Below, piece after piece: positions 44,587 through 55,960 of a DNA stretch of 64,000 nt. How positions within the stretch are numbered: position 1 is the first letter of the stretch; the number at the start of each line of letters is the position of its first letter. Below the pieces are notes generated by a model. The model did not search any database. It saw nothing but the letters and a program-made list of their open reading frames with translations, and had not been told where the DNA came from. Source of the stretch: Microbacterium thalli (GTDB lineage Bacteria > Actinomycetota > Actinomycetes > Actinomycetales > Microbacteriaceae); contig NZ_JAQZCH010000002.1 in assembly GCF_028737325.1 (NCBI RefSeq), positions 1,178,001-1,242,000 of the forward strand, read 5' to 3'. The position numbers were made by a program, and so were the translations under genes.

Positions 44587-45984
44587 TCAGCGGATGGCGA
44601 CGACCGCGTGGCGGTCGCCGAAGCGGATGGTGTCACCGTCGCGGACCTCGACGGGGCGACCCGGCTCGAGCGCCTGCTCCGCGCCGCCGCGGACGAGGAC
44701 ACTGCCGTTGGTCGAGCCGCGTTCGAGCGCGACGACGCGCCCGTCCTGCCGCAGCAGCGCCCAGTGCGTTTTCGAGATCGAGCGGGTCGGGTCGACGACC
44801 GGCACCGGCAGCACGTCGACGTCGCCGGGCCCGGTGGCGGGAGCACGACCGAGCACGACCCCGCCGCCCGAGACGGCGATCGTGTCGCCGGAGTCGAGCG
44901 TGAGCGCGACGGCATCCGAGGCCGTCGGGGGTGTGGCCATCGGCGGGACGGATGCCGCAGCCTGCGGCGCCGCCGGGGCCACCGGCGCGGGCGGCGCAGC
45001 GGCGGGCTCTTCGAGCAGCGGCGGCGGCGACCACGCGGCGGCACCGGCGGCCGGAGCCACGATCGCTCCCGGGGCGACGGCCGCGGGCGCGGGCACGCCG
45101 GCCGGCAGCGGCGGCTCGGCCGCGGGCGCCGGGTCGGGAGTGGCGAAGGGCGCCGGGGCGACCATGGTCGGGATGCCGGAACGGGGCTCGTCGTCGGCGG
45201 CATCCGTCTCGCCGATGACGACGTTGCCGGGGGTCGAGCGGACCGCTCCGAGAACGCCGCCCTTATTGCGCGCGAGCGGCACGTAGGCGCCGGCCCCCGT
45301 CGGGGCGACCGGGGTCGCGAGCGAGGGCAGCTCGGTCTTGACGTCGAGCAGGTCGGTGGCGACCGTCTTGCGCGCGATGCGCATGCGCTTCTCGTCGTAG
45401 GGGTTGAGCCCGCGCCGCGCGTCGACGAGCCACGTCGCGGCGGCGAGGTCGGCCCAGCTGCGTCCCCGGCGGGCCGGGTCGAACAGCGGCGAGAGGGCGA
45501 TCACGAGGAGCGGGCCGACGGCCGGCACCAGCATGCTCGCCCCCATCACGAGGTATCGCACCACGGCGCCCCGCCAGAATCCGGGGCGCTCGAGGGTGCG
45601 GACGTTGACCGTGCGCAGGCCGGTGAGGGCCTTGCCGAGGGTGACGCCGCGACGCCCGAGCAGGATGAGCTGCACGAGCACGAAGGCCGTCGACAGCACC
45701 GAGCTCGCGGCCCCCAGGACGATCAGCAGCACGAGGTCGTCGCGGCCGGCGAGGGCTGCGACGGGATCGGCGTCGAGGGCTGCGCCGGTGACCGCCGGCA
45801 GGACGACGAGGAGCATCGGCAGCTGCACGAGCAGCAGAACGAGCGCCTCGATGACAGTCGCGAGCACGCGCCGGCCGTACGGAGCGCGGATCAGGCCGAG
45901 AGAGGCGGCGTACTCCGGCCTCGGTCGCCCGGCACCGTCGAGCCCCTCGATCGTACGAGCGCGCTCATCGATCTCCCAGATCAC
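44587..45984 (-). CDS. RDD-family membrane protein with C-terminal FHA domain
   Basis: A 465-residue protein. The N-terminal 200 residues hold an RDD domain with several membrane segments (RAPYGRRVLATVIEALVLLLVQL; RGVTLGKALTGLRTVNV). A Pro/Ala-rich linker (about 270-360) leads to an FHA domain (VVLGRAPATGPGDVDVLPV; SISKTHWALL; LERGSTNGS). FHA domains bind phosphothreonine, so a Ser/Thr kinase elsewhere may control assembly with EccC. GTG start at 45984 preceded by GGGGAGG. First gene of the EccC operon, 30 bp before eccC. Confidence 0.88.
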   Translation of the reverse strand: MIWEIDERARTIEGLDGAGRPRPEYAASLGLIRAPYGRRVLATVIEALVLLLVQLPMLLVVLPAVTGAALDADPVAALAGRDDLVLLIVLGAASSVLSTAFVLVQLILLGRRGVTLGKALTGLRTVNVRTLERPGFWRGAVVRYLVMGASMLVPAVGPLLVIALSPLFDPARRGRSWADLAAATWLVDARRGLNPYDEKRMRIARKTVATDLLDVKTELPSLATPVAPTGAGAYVPLARNKGGVLGAVRSTPGNVVIGETDAADDEPRSGIPTMVAPAPFATPDPAPAAEPPLPAGVPAPAAVAPGAIVAPAAGAAAWSPPPLLEEPAAAPPAPVAPAAPQAAASVPPMATPPTASDAVALTLDSGDTIAVSGGGVVLGRAPATGPGDVDVLPVPVVDPTRSISKTHWALLRQDGRVVALERGSTNGSVLVRGGAEQALEPGRPVEVRDGDTIRFGDRHAVVAIR

Positions 45985-46018
45985 ACGTTCCTCCCCGAAC
46001 CGGCTGTTCCCCGAAGCG

Positions 46019-46024
46019 ACCCTA
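46019..46024 (-). promoter_or_regulatory. -10 box for the RDD-FHA/eccC operon
   Basis: TAGGGT preceded by CGA on the minus strand, about 35 bp before the RDD-FHA start. The CGATAG context matches promoter modules A and B, but no GGGGAG palindrome lies upstream, where the 3' end of purH begins. Confidence 0.45.
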
Positions 46025-46059
46025 TCGCTCGCAGCCGCCCCGCCGGGACACGCGCTGCC

Positions 46060-47664
46060 TCAGTGGAAGAAGTGACGCTCGCCGGTGAAGAACATCGTGA
46101 CTCCGGCCGCTCGCGCCGCGTCGATGACCTCCTGGTCGCGCACTGATCCGCCGGGCTGGATGATCGTCTTGATCCCGGCGTCGATGAGCACCTGCGGACC
46201 GTCGGCGAACGGGAAGAACGCATCGGATGCCGCGACCGATCCGGCCGCGCGATCGCCGGCCCGCTCGACGGCGAGGCGGCACGAGTCGACACGGTTGACC
46301 TGTCCCATGCCGATGCCGACCGTGGCCGACCCCTGCGCGAGGACGATCGCGTTCGACTTGACGGCGCGGCATGACTTCCACGCGAAGATCATGCCCTCGA
46401 GCTCGGAGGGGTCGGGGCGTTCGCCCGAGACGAGCTGCCAGTTGGTGGCGACCGACTCGATGTCGTCGGGGAACCGGTCGGCATCCTGCAGCAGCAGTCC
46501 GCCCGACACGAGCCGGACGTCCATGCGCTCCTGTCGCCAGTCGGCGGGCAGGCGCAGCACACGCAGGTTCTTCTTCAGCTTGAACACCTCGAGCGCCTCG
46601 GGCTCGAAGTCGGGCGCGACGATCACCTCGGTGAAGATGTCGCGGAGGTTCTCGGCCATCTTCAGCGTGACGGTGCGGTTGGCCGCGATCACGCCGCCGA
46701 AGGCCGACACGGGGTCGCACTCGTGGGCGCGCAGGTGCGCCGACGCGATGGGGTCGAGCGCCTGGGGAGCCGTGACGGCGATGCCACAGGGGTTGGCGTG
46801 CTTGATGATCGCCACGGCGGGCTTGACCATGTCGAACGCGGCGCGCAGCGCGGCATCGGCGTCGACGTAGTTGTTGTACGACATCTCCTTGCCCTGCAGC
46901 TGCTCGGCCTGAGCGATGCCGCGGCCACCCGCGCGCGTGTAGATCGCGGCACGCTGGTGCGAGTTCTCGCCGTAGCGCAGCGTCGCCAGGCGCTCCGCGC
47001 GGATGGTGAGGTGCTGCGGCAGCTCGTCGCCTTCGAGCGTCGACTCGGCGAACCAGGTCGCCACGGCCCGGTCGTACTCGGCGGTGTGGGCGAAGGCGCG
47101 AGCCGCGAGGTCGCGGCGCTGCGCGAGCGTCGTGCCGCCCGCCTGCACCGCCTCGATGATCGCCGGGTACGACGTCGGCGAGACGACGATCGCGACGTTC
47201 GCGAAGTTCTTCGCCGACGCCCGCACCATCGCGGGACCGCCGATGTCGATCTGCTCGACGACGTCGTCGCCGGTCGCGCCCGAGGCCACGGTCTCGACGA
47301 ACGGGTACAGGTTCACCACGACGAGGTCGAACGCCGCGATGCCGAGGTCGCCAAGCTGGCTCTCGTGGCTCTCGAGCCGGAGGTCGGCGAGCAGACCGGC
47401 GTGGACCGCGGGATGCAGCGTCTTGACACGGCCGTCGAGCGACTCGGGGAAGCCGGTGACCTCCGAGACGTCGGTGACGGTCAGGCCCGCGTCTCGCAGC
47501 AGCGCGGCCGAGCCGCCGGTCGAGACGATCTCGACGCCGGCCCCGGCCAGCGCCTGCGCGAGCGGCAGCAGGTCGGTCTTGTCGCTCACCGAGATGAGCG
47601 CGCGGCGCACGCCCACGAGGTCGCGCGAACGGTAGAGGGCGGGGTCGTGGCTCGGTCCGGCCAT
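46060..47664 (-). CDS. purH: Bifunctional AICAR formyltransferase / IMP cyclohydrolase
   Basis: A 534-residue enzyme for the last two steps of IMP synthesis. The N-terminal MGS-like cyclohydrolase domain starts [19 protein letters not shown] and includes [15 protein letters not shown]; the formyltransferase domain includes the catalytic KHANPCG. Full length for the family and ends ERHFFH, the usual C-terminus. Follows purN in the same direction (39-bp gap). Confidence 0.97.
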   Translation of the reverse strand: MAGPSHDPALYRSRDLVGVRRALISVSDKTDLLPLAQALAGAGVEIVSTGGSAALLRDAGLTVTDVSEVTGFPESLDGRVKTLHPAVHAGLLADLRLESHESQLGDLGIAAFDLVVVNLYPFVETVASGATGDDVVEQIDIGGPAMVRASAKNFANVAIVVSPTSYPAIIEAVQAGGTTLAQRRDLAARAFAHTAEYDRAVATWFAESTLEGDELPQHLTIRAERLATLRYGENSHQRAAIYTRAGGRGIAQAEQLQGKEMSYNNYVDADAALRAAFDMVKPAVAIIKHANPCGIAVTAPQALDPIASAHLRAHECDPVSAFGGVIAANRTVTLKMAENLRDIFTEVIVAPDFEPEALEVFKLKKNLRVLRLPADWRQERMDVRLVSGGLLLQDADRFPDDIESVATNWQLVSGERPDPSELEGMIFAWKSCRAVKSNAIVLAQGSATVGIGMGQVNRVDSCRLAVERAGDRAAGSVAASDAFFPFADGPQVLIDAGIKTIIQPGGSVRDQEVIDAARAAGVTMFFTGERHFFH

Positions 47665-47703
47665 GTCGATACTCCTGGTGCGGGTGTGGGCCTGTGGTGC
47701 GGG

Positions 47704-48318
47704 TCAGGCGGTGGCAGCGGGTGGGGTCGAGGATGCGGGGGCGGCGAGGTCGAGCTCGCCGTCGGCGATGCGGCGGACGACGTCGATCAGCAGGCGGCGC
47801 TCGACGGGCTTGATGCGATCGTGCAGCGACGACTCGTCGTCACCGGGCAGGACCGGCACCCGCTCCTGGGCGAGGATCGGCCCCGTGTCGACGCCGTCGT
47901 CGACGACGATGACGCTCGCACCGGTCTGCGCGGCTCCGGCAGCGAGGGCGTCGCGGACGCCGTGGGCACCCGGGAACTCCGGCAGGTAGGCCGGGTGGGT
48001 GTTGATGATGCGGGGCGCGAACGCCGCGACGACGGCGGCCGGCAGCAGACGCATCAAGCCGCTGAGGACGATCAGGTCGGGACGCCACGCCGTGAGCTGA
48101 CGGGCGAGCTCCTCGCCCCACTCCTCGCGTGTCGCGTACTCGCGGTACGGCACCGCGAACGTCGGGATGTTGTAAGCGTCGGCGTGGGCGAGCCCGTCGG
48201 CCGGACGGTCGGCACCGACAACGACGATGCGGGCCGGGAAGTCGGGCTCGGCCGCGGCATCCAGCAGCGCCCGCAGATTGGAGCCGCCACCGGAGATGAG
48301 GACCGCGACCGTCAGCAC
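47704..48318 (-). CDS. purN: Phosphoribosylglycinamide formyltransferase (GAR transformylase)
   Basis: A 204-residue enzyme adding the third-step formyl group in purine synthesis. GAR-binding loop [12 protein letters not shown], the catalytic Asn/His in [16 protein letters not shown] and Asp in DDGVDTGP are present. GTG start at 48318. Lies between perM and purH, an order conserved in Actinobacteria. Confidence 0.97.
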   Translation of the reverse strand: MLTVAVLISGGGSNLRALLDAAAEPDFPARIVVVGADRPADGLAHADAYNIPTFAVPYREYATREEWGEELARQLTAWRPDLIVLSGLMRLLPAAVVAAFAPRIINTHPAYLPEFPGAHGVRDALAAGAAQTGASVIVVDDGVDTGPILAQERVPVLPGDDESSLHDRIKPVERRLLIDVVRRIADGELDLAAPASSTPPAATA

Positions 48319-48322
48319 CGTC

Positions 48323-49609
48323 CTACTCTACCCACGGCGCATCGGCGTCCCGAGCCCCCGCGCGTTCGCGGTCACGGTCGTCGGCTTCGACGTCATCGGT
48401 CGACCGCGACGCACGCGGGCCGAGCAGCGCGATCGCCGCCCCCACGCCGATCTCGAGGGCGAAGGCGAGACCGACCGCACCGGCGGCCGGACCCACCTGC
48501 GTCAACCGATCGGGACCGAGCGCGCCGGAGGCGAGCGCCGAGAGCGACGCCGCGACGAGCCCGCTGGTCACGACCAGGCCGGCGAGAGCGGCGAGCCGCG
48601 GTCCGAACGGCTCGGCGGCGAGAGGCGAGGCCGGAGCGGGCAGACGGCGTCGCGCCGCCAGCCCCGCGACGAAGCCGACCGCGACGAAGAGCAGGGCGAG
48701 CAGCAGGGCGAAGGACGGCGTCGCGGGCGGGATCGCGGCGAGGACCGGGATGCTCGGGATGACGCCGAGCTGCGTCCCGGATGCCGCGACGGTCGACCCC
48801 GCACCGACGACGAACCCCGGCCCGGCGGCGAAGGCCGCGCCCCAGACGATGAGGGTGGGCAGGTAGGCCAACTGCGCGATGGTGAACGCCGTCGCGCCGA
48901 GCGCGTCGACGTTGGCCGCCTGGAAGAGCGAGATGATGGCGCCGCCGCGGGCGAGCACCGCGACGCCCACCAGCAGCGCGCCGACCGCCGCGAACCCGAG
49001 GGCGCTGATGGCGAGGGCGCGACCGGCTGCCGACACCGCGGCGGCGTATCCGCTGCGGTCGAGACGGACGAAGAGGGAGTCGACCGGTCCGTCGTCGCCG
49101 TCGCGCCACGCTCGTACCAGCGCGCCGATGAGGGCCGGCACCGCGAAGACGAGCACCGGGAAGAGCACCGCCTGCCAGGGCATCACCGCGGCGAACGGGG
49201 TGCGGGCGGTCGTCGCGAGCACAGCCGACAGCGCGGCGACGGTGATGGCTCCGACGGCGACGCCCGTGAACCCCGCTCCCGACGCGGCGGCCCGGCCGCC
49301 CGAACGCGCGGCGAACATCGCGATGAGGCCCGCGACGGCGAGCGGAGCGAGCGAGAGGGGCATCGTGACGGCGTCGGGCGCGATGCCCGTGGCCACCGTG
49401 TACTCCTGCGGCAGCGTGATCTCGAGCGGGACGAGGTTGCCGAACTGCCAGAGGCGCACGGCAGCCGGCCACAGCGCGGACCAGTCCGCTCCCGCCCCGA
49501 AGGCGACGGCCCACAGCACGGTGAGCGGAGCGAGCGCGGCGACAACGCCGACGGCCACCGCGACGAGGGCGTCGACGGCGGAGAGGAGGGCGACAAGCAG
49601 GCGATTCAT
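48323..49609 (-). CDS. perM: PerM-like (DUF6350) multi-spanning membrane protein
   Basis: A 428-residue protein with about ten hydrophobic segments and an acidic C-terminal tail. Its place directly before purN-purH matches Mycobacterium tuberculosis perM (Rv0955), a membrane protein linked to cell division under stress. Sequence-level identity cannot be checked here; the assignment rests on topology and gene order. It is four bases from purN and probably co-transcribed. Confidence 0.75.
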   Translation of the reverse strand: MNRLLVALLSAVDALVAVAVGVVAALAPLTVLWAVAFGAGADWSALWPAAVRLWQFGNLVPLEITLPQEYTVATGIAPDAVTMPLSLAPLAVAGLIAMFAARSGGRAAASGAGFTGVAVGAITVAALSAVLATTARTPFAAVMPWQAVLFPVLVFAVPALIGALVRAWRDGDDGPVDSLFVRLDRSGYAAAVSAAGRALAISALGFAAVGALLVGVAVLARGGAIISLFQAANVDALGATAFTIAQLAYLPTLIVWGAAFAAGPGFVVGAGSTVAASGTQLGVIPSIPVLAAIPPATPSFALLLALLFVAVGFVAGLAARRRLPAPASPLAAEPFGPRLAALAGLVVTSGLVAASLSALASGALGPDRLTQVGPAAGAVGLAFALEIGVGAAIALLGPRASRSTDDVEADDRDRERAGARDADAPWVE

Positions 49610-49689
49610 GCCTGATCGACCCTACCCAGCGAGCCTGTGCGTGTCGGACGGGACGCGCGCGGGGCGCTACCGTCTTCTCGGAGGATTTT

Positions 49690-51126
49690 GTGAACACTAC
49701 GCACGACCGCGCGCCGCAGGGTGCCATCGACCGCTTCTTCGACATCAGCCGTCGCGGCTCGACCATCGGCACCGAGGTGCGGGGAGGTCTCGTCACCTTC
49801 GTGACGATGGCCTACATCGTCATCCTGAACCCGATCATCCTGTCGGGTAAGCCCGACGTGGACGGCACGACGCTCGGGTTCGCCGCCGTCAGCGCGGCGA
49901 CGGCCCTGACCGCCGGTGTCATGACGATCCTGTTCGGCCTCATCACCCGCCTGCCCTTCGCCTTCGCGGCCGGCCTCGGCATCAACGCCTTCGTCGCGTT
50001 CGGCGTCGTCGGCGAGGTCACGTGGGCCGAGGCGATGGCGCTGGTCATGATCAACGGCGTCATCATCGTGCTGCTGGCGGCCACGGGCCTGCGCAAGCTG
50101 ATCTTCGACGCCGTGCCGGTGCAGCTCAAGCTCGCGATCACCGTCGCCATCGGCTTCTTCATCGCCTTCATCGGCTTCGTCAACTCCGGCTTCGTCACCG
50201 CCACCGGCCAGGCCTCGCCCCCGGTGGGCCTCGGCGTGGGCGGATCGGTCGCCTCGGTGCCGACCCTCATGTTCGTCATCACCCTGCTGCTGACCGGCAT
50301 CCTCGTCGCGCGCAAGGTCAAGGGCGGCATGCTCATCGGCATCGTCGCCGGCACCGTGCTGTCGGTCGTCGTCGAGGCGATCTGGCACCTCGGCCCGGCG
50401 ACCGACAACGCCGGCGGCTGGGGCCTGACGGTGCCCGCGCTCACCGGATCGCCGGTGAGCGTCCCCGACCTCAGCCTCATCGGCGCCGTGGACTTCGGCT
50501 TCGACCTCGGCAAGGTCAGCATCGTGACGCTCGTCATGCTGGTGTTCACGCTCGTCTTCTCGAACTTCTTCGACGCGATGGGCACGATGACGGGCCTTGC
50601 GAAAGAGGCGAACCTCGCCGACGAGAAGGGCGACTTCCCGCGCATCAAGTCGGCCCTGATCGTCGAGGGCGTCGGCGCGATCGCCGGCGGTGCGACGAGC
50701 TCGTCGTCGGCCACCGTCTTCGTCGAGTCGGGATCGGGCATCGGAGAGGGCGCCCGCACGGGCCTCGCCAACGTCGTGACCGGTCTGGTGTTCCTGCTGG
50801 CGATGTTCTTCACGCCGCTGACGTCCATCGTCCCGACCGAGGTCGCCGCCGCGGCGCTCGTCATCGTCGGTGCGATGATGCTGTCGCAGATCGCGCACAT
50901 CGACCTGACCGACTTCCGCGTGCTGCTGCCGGTCTTCCTCACCGCGACCGTCATGCCGCTGACCTACTCGATCGCCAACGGCATCGGCGCGGGCTTCATC
51001 GCCTGGGTGCTCGTGAACGCGCTGTCGGGCCGGGCGAAGCAGATCAGCCCGCTGCTGTGGGTCGTCGCGGCCGGCTTCGTGGTGTTCTTCGCGCGCGGTC
51101 CGCTCGAGGCGCTGCTGGGCGTCTGA
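49690..51126 (+). CDS. NCS2-family purine (adenine/guanine/hypoxanthine) permease
   Basis: A 478-residue transporter with 12-14 membrane segments of the AzgA/PbuG subgroup: TEVRGGLVTFVTMAYIVILNP near the N-terminus, FAAGLGINAFVAF and SNFFDAMGTMTGLA are family signatures, as is GGATSSSSATVFVESGSGIGEG. It imports free purine bases by proton symport. The GTG start at 49690 has GGAGGATTTT directly upstream. It is divergent from the perM-purN-purH operon, a sensible partnership of purine salvage and synthesis. Confidence 0.93.
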   Translation: MNTTHDRAPQGAIDRFFDISRRGSTIGTEVRGGLVTFVTMAYIVILNPIILSGKPDVDGTTLGFAAVSAATALTAGVMTILFGLITRLPFAFAAGLGINAFVAFGVVGEVTWAEAMALVMINGVIIVLLAATGLRKLIFDAVPVQLKLAITVAIGFFIAFIGFVNSGFVTATGQASPPVGLGVGGSVASVPTLMFVITLLLTGILVARKVKGGMLIGIVAGTVLSVVVEAIWHLGPATDNAGGWGLTVPALTGSPVSVPDLSLIGAVDFGFDLGKVSIVTLVMLVFTLVFSNFFDAMGTMTGLAKEANLADEKGDFPRIKSALIVEGVGAIAGGATSSSSATVFVESGSGIGEGARTGLANVVTGLVFLLAMFFTPLTSIVPTEVAAAALVIVGAMMLSQIAHIDLTDFRVLLPVFLTATVMPLTYSIANGIGAGFIAWVLVNALSGRAKQISPLLWVVAAGFVVFFARGPLEALLGV

Positions 51127-51152
51127 CGCCGCCCGCGCAGCTCCCGATACAG

Positions 51153-51186
51153 CGGAGGGGCGGATGCCGCAGCATCCGCCCCTCCG
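51153..51186. terminator. Bidirectional terminator hairpin
   Basis: Perfect 15-base arms CGGAGGGGCGGATGC / GCATCCGCCCCTCCG with a 4-base loop, between the convergent purine permease and sucD genes. Confidence 0.85.
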
Positions 51187-51202
51187 TCGTGTCCGGGAAG
51201 CG

Positions 51203-52105
<903 letters not shown>

Positions 52106-52132
52106 GTCGTTGGTCCTTTTCGCGTCCGGGGC

Positions 52133-53299
52133 TCAGGCGTTGGCCAGCTCGGCGGCCTTGTCGGCGCCCTCGTCCATACCGGCGGCGAGCGTGACGAGCG
52201 GGTGGTTCGCGTCGGCGAGGATCGCGCGGCCCTCGTCGACCTGGTTGCCGTCGAGGCGCACGACGAGCGGCTTCGTGGCCGAGTCGCCGAGGATCTCGAG
52301 CGCCTTGACGATGCCCTCCGCGACGGCAACGCACGACGTGATGCCGCCGAAGACGTTGACGAAGACGCTCTTGACCTGCTCGTCGCCGAGGATGACGTCC
52401 AGGCCCGAGGCCATGACCTGCGCGTTCGCCCCACCGCCGATGTCGAGGAAGTTGGCGGGCTTGACGCCGCCGTGCTTCTCACCCGCGTAGGCAACGACGT
52501 CGAGCGTCGACATGACCAGTCCCGCACCGTTGCCGATGACGCCGACCTGGCCGTCGAGCTTGACGTAGTTCAGACCGGATGCCTTGGCCTTGGCCTCGAG
52601 CGGATCGGCGGCGCCCTTGTCCTCGAGCTCCTCGTGCTCGGGGTGACGCACCTCGCTGGCGTTCTCGTCGAGCGAGACCTTGCCGTCGAGCGCGACGATG
52701 TCGCCGGCGCCGGTGCGGACGAGGGGGTTCACCTCGACGAGGGTGGCGCCCTCGCCGGTGTAGACGGCGTAGAGCTTGACGAACACGTCCGAGACCTTCT
52801 CGACGAGGTCGTCGGGGAAGTTCGCCGCACGGGCGATCTCGACGGCCTTCGCCTTGTCGATGCCCTGCAGCGGGTCGACCTCGACGCGCGCGAGCGCCTC
52901 GGGACGCTCGACGGCGAGCTCTTCGATCTCCATGCCGCCCTCGACCGAGCACAGGCTCAGGTAGGAGCGGTTGGCGCGGTCGAGCAGCACCGAGAAGTAG
53001 AACTCCTCGGCGATGTCGGCGCCCTGGGCGACCATGACGCGCTGGACGACGTGACCCTTGATGTCGAGGCCCAGGATGGCCTCGGCAGCGGCGTAAGCCT
53101 CGTCGGGGGTCTTGGCGACCTTGACGCCGCCGGCCTTGCCGCGGCCTCCGGTCTTGACCTGAGCCTTGACGACCACGACACCGCCGATCTTCTCGGCAGC
53201 CGCCTTCGCCTCCTCAGGGGTGTCGGCGATGATGCCGGCGAGTACCGGCACCTCGTACTTCTCGAACAGGTCTCGGGCCTGGTACTCGTAAAGATCCAC
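52133..53299 (-). CDS. sucC: Succinyl-CoA synthetase beta subunit
   Basis: A 388-residue ATP-grasp protein: start [19 protein letters not shown], nucleotide-binding stretch [15 protein letters not shown], and C-terminal [14 protein letters not shown] typical of SucC. GTG start at 53299, with AAGGA five bases upstream. The frame is open further 5' without support. The palindrome shared with the icd promoter lies 44 bp upstream. Confidence 0.97.
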   Translation of the reverse strand: MDLYEYQARDLFEKYEVPVLAGIIADTPEEAKAAAEKIGGVVVVKAQVKTGGRGKAGGVKVAKTPDEAYAAAEAILGLDIKGHVVQRVMVAQGADIAEEFYFSVLLDRANRSYLSLCSVEGGMEIEELAVERPEALARVEVDPLQGIDKAKAVEIARAANFPDDLVEKVSDVFVKLYAVYTGEGATLVEVNPLVRTGAGDIVALDGKVSLDENASEVRHPEHEELEDKGAADPLEAKAKASGLNYVKLDGQVGVIGNGAGLVMSTLDVVAYAGEKHGGVKPANFLDIGGGANAQVMASGLDVILGDEQVKSVFVNVFGGITSCVAVAEGIVKALEILGDSATKPLVVRLDGNQVDEGRAILADANHPLVTLAAGMDEGADKAAELANA

Positions 53300-53342
53300 T
53301 GCAATCCTTCGCTGGGCGACGGTGGGTGAGGGGCGGGAACAA

Positions 53343-53360
53343 TCTCGATGTCGAGATATC
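53343..53360. promoter_or_regulatory. Palindromic element upstream of sucC, identical to one upstream of icd
   Basis: The same 18 bases as at 10183-10200 (TCTCGATGTCGAGATATC). On the minus strand a likely -10 box TAGGCT lies about 15 bp upstream of it, so the element would sit at or just after the transcription start, where a repressor would block. Confidence 0.7.
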
Positions 53361-53432
53361 GCCCGATCGGAAAGCCTACTACCCGCGCCTGACGGGCCCG
53401 TGCCCGGATCCCGCCGGATGGAGGGGTCCGGA

Positions 53433-54035
53433 TCAGATCCAGCCGCGCTCGCGCGCCATGATCGCCGCCTGCTGCCGCGTCGCCAGGCCGAGCTTGCCGA
53501 GCACCGACGAGACGTGGTTGCGCACGGTCCCGGCCGACAGGTGCAGGGATGCCGCGATCTCGGCGATCGTCTCCCCGCGGGCGCCGGCGCGCAGCACGTC
53601 GAGCTCGCGGTCGGTGAGGGGGCTGCGCTCATCGCTCAGCGCGTCGGCGGCGATCTCGGGGTCGACGTAGCGCCGTCCCGCCGCGACTTCGCGGATGACG
53701 GCGGCGACGTCGTCGGCGCGGCGGGACTTCGGCACGAAGCCGTCCACTCCCGCGCTCAGCGCGCGGCGCAGGACCCCGGGCCGGGCGTGCCGCGTGACGA
53801 CGACGCACCGCGACGCCACGCGCTGGCGGATGCGGGCGGCCGCCTCGACCCCGTCGATGCCCGGCATCTCGAGGTCGAGCAGGCAGACGTCCGGGCGCAG
53901 GGCGAGGGCCTGCTCCACCGCGCTCTCGCCGTCCCGGCACTCGGCGATGACGTCGAGGTCCTCTTCGAGCCGCAGCAGCGCCGCGAGGGCCGAGCGGATC
54001 ATGTCCTCGTCGTCGGCGATCAGCACCCGGATCAT
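53433..54035 (-). CDS. NarL/LuxR-type response regulator
   Basis: A 200-residue two-domain regulator. The receiver starts [21 protein letters not shown], with phospho-Asp in [10 protein letters not shown] and Lys in FVPKSRR; the C-terminal LuxR helix-turn-helix reads [43 protein letters not shown]. The ATG at 54035 overlaps the kinase stop (ATGA). It is the output partner of that kinase; target genes are not evident, though similar pairs often control adjacent membrane transport or cell-envelope genes. Confidence 0.93.
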   Translation of the reverse strand: MIRVLIADDEDMIRSALAALLRLEEDLDVIAECRDGESAVEQALALRPDVCLLDLEMPGIDGVEAAARIRQRVASRCVVVTRHARPGVLRRALSAGVDGFVPKSRRADDVAAVIREVAAGRRYVDPEIAADALSDERSPLTDRELDVLRAGARGETIAEIAASLHLSAGTVRNHVSSVLGKLGLATRQQAAIMARERGWI

Positions 54036-55291
54036 CGCGGCATCCCCTCGGCGGTGGTGTCCGCGGATGCGCCGCCGTCGCGCGCCGGAGCCGCGGGGAC
54101 GGTCACGACCACGGTGAAGCGGTCGGGGTCGCGGCGGGTCGTGAGGTTGCCGCCGACGGCGCCGATGCGGTGGGCGATGCCCTCGAGACCGGCTCCGGAG
54201 CCGAGCGCCGACTCCGCGCCGCGGTCGTTGGCGACGCTCATCCGCCAGAATCCGCCGTCCCGCCCCAGGCTCAGCTCGGCCCACGTCCCGCCGCCGTGCT
54301 TGAGCACGTTCGTCGTGCACTCGCGCACGACGGGACCGAGGATGTCGGCGGGCGCGAGCACCGCGTCGGCGGCGACGTCCAGGCGCACGCGCAGTCCCGC
54401 GGCGCGCAGCAGGTCGGCGGCGTTGGCGAGCTCGTCGGGCAGGGGCACACCGCGGAACCTCCCGGCGAGCTCGCGCGTGCCGGTCCGCGCCGCGTCGACG
54501 GATGCCCGGGCGAGGCGGATCTGCTCGGCCGCGGCATCCGGATCGCGCGGAAGCATGCGCTCGGCCAGCTCGAGCTGCAGCGCGATCACCTGCAGGTGAT
54601 GGCCCTGCAGGTCGTGCAGCTCGCCGGCGAGGCGTAAGCGTTCCTGCGTCGCCGCGAGACGGGACTCGACGGCGCGGGCGCGGTTGAGTTCGAGCACCAC
54701 GTCCCACGACCACAGCGACAGCGCGATCGCGCCCGGCAGGGCGATGCTGAAGGTCGCGAGCGCGAACCCCATGGAAGCGCCCCCGGGCACGGCCGCGTCG
54801 AGCCGCGCCCGCTCGGCGAACCAGAGCACGACGAGGGCGATCTCGACGAGCACGACGCCCCGCCAGCGCACGCCCGGCCCCCAGCGCACGAGGCACAGCA
54901 CGGTCGCCAGCACCGCGGCGCCGAAGAGGAACGACATCGTCGTGACGCTCAGCACGACCGACCCGACGATCCCGAGGGCCACGGGCCACGATGCGAAACG
55001 GCGCAGGCGGGGCACGCGGTCGGCGTCGCTGACGTCGCCGTCTCGCCGATAGCGCGCGAGCAGCACGATCGTCGCGACGAGCACCACGGCGGCGCCCACG
55101 GCGTAACCCGCCGCGAGCAGCGGCTGGTCGAGGCGCCGGGTCATCACGAGCACCCACAGACCCCAGACGGCGAGGGCGGATGCCGTGAAGAAGACGATCG
55201 AGACGGCGATGTACCACGAGGTGGCCACGACCTCGCGGGCGAGCACGGCGGGGCTCGACACCGACGCGGGGCGGGGCTCGGGGTTGTTCAC
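54032..55291 (-). CDS. DesK/NarX-type sensor histidine kinase
   Basis: A 419-residue kinase with six N-terminal membrane segments and no large external sensor. The HisKA_3 dimerisation region is RLRLAGELHDLQGHHLQVIALQ, with the phospho-acceptor His in ELHDLQGHH; the ATPase domain has ECTTNVLKHGGG (N-box) and GAGLEGIAHRIGAVGG (G-box). GTG start at 55291. It is translated with the downstream response regulator. Confidence 0.92.
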   Translation of the reverse strand: MNNPEPRPASVSSPAVLAREVVATSWYIAVSIVFFTASALAVWGLWVLVMTRRLDQPLLAAGYAVGAAVVLVATIVLLARYRRDGDVSDADRVPRLRRFASWPVALGIVGSVVLSVTTMSFLFGAAVLATVLCLVRWGPGVRWRGVVLVEIALVVLWFAERARLDAAVPGGASMGFALATFSIALPGAIALSLWSWDVVLELNRARAVESRLAATQERLRLAGELHDLQGHHLQVIALQLELAERMLPRDPDAAAEQIRLARASVDAARTGTRELAGRFRGVPLPDELANAADLLRAAGLRVRLDVAADAVLAPADILGPVVRECTTNVLKHGGGTWAELSLGRDGGFWRMSVANDRGAESALGSGAGLEGIAHRIGAVGGNLTTRRDPDRFTVVVTVPAAPARDGGASADTTAEGMPR

Positions 55292-55402
55292 GCCGCCAGA
55301 GTACGGCCATGACGTTTGTCATGCCCCGGCCCGCGGAAGCTCCCGTCCACGGGTGACGTCGCGACACTGCCGCGAGCCGCGCCCCGGCGCTGGGATGGAG
55401 TC

Positions 55403-55903
55403 ATGTCCAATCCCTTCTCCGACCTCGTCCTCGGCTTCCAAGACCTCGTCACGCAGATGCCCGACCTTCTCCGCCCCGTGATCGTCGCCCTCGCCGGCGC
55501 CGTCCCCTTCATCGAGGGCGAGGGCGCCGCCGCGATCGGCATCGTCGGCGGCATTCATCCGGCCGTCGCCGCCGTCGCCGGCGCGATCGGCAACTTCCTG
55601 TGCGTCGCGGTCGTCGTGCTCGTGGCCTCGCGCGTGCGCACCGCCGTGACCACCCGCGGCGGCGCCGCCGAGAAGCCGAAGTCCGCGCGCAACGAGAAGT
55701 TCCAGAAGGCCTACCACCGGTACGGCACACCCGGAGTGAGCCTGCTCGGACCGCTACTGCTGCCCACGCAGTTCACCGCGGCGGCGCTGACGGCGACCGG
55801 GGTGCCGCCGCGTCGCGTGCTCGCGTGGCAGGGCGCGGCGATCGTCCTGTGGACGACCCTCATCACCCTATTCATCACGGGTGTGCTCTACATCGCCCTC
55901 TGA
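55403..55903 (+). CDS. Small multi-pass membrane protein (PF06695 small multidrug export-like)
   Basis: A 166-residue protein with about four hydrophobic segments and the family-type motif VPFIEGEGAAAIGI, plus TPGVSLLGPLLLPTQFTAAALTATGVP in the second half. The ATG at 55403 has GGGATGGAG nearby. The export label is a family name only; the real substrate is unknown. Divergent from the two-component genes. Confidence 0.75.
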   Translation: MSNPFSDLVLGFQDLVTQMPDLLRPVIVALAGAVPFIEGEGAAAIGIVGGIHPAVAAVAGAIGNFLCVAVVVLVASRVRTAVTTRGGAAEKPKSARNEKFQKAYHRYGTPGVSLLGPLLLPTQFTAAALTATGVPPRRVLAWQGAAIVLWTTLITLFITGVLYIAL

Positions 55904-55960
55904 GCGCAACCCCCGCGCCGTATTCGGCGGCCGGCATGCCACGGGATGCAGGATGGGTGC

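Noticed and set aside
24964..45984. Integrated prophage or integrative element around the ESX locus
   Set aside because: No integrase, transposase, tRNA target or flanking direct repeats were seen; the region looks acquired but its mechanism is not visible.
43501..46146. 881-codon plus-strand frame opposite eccC and the RDD-FHA gene
   Set aside because: No domains, highly biased composition; complete opposite-strand genes with Walker and FHA motifs explain the region.
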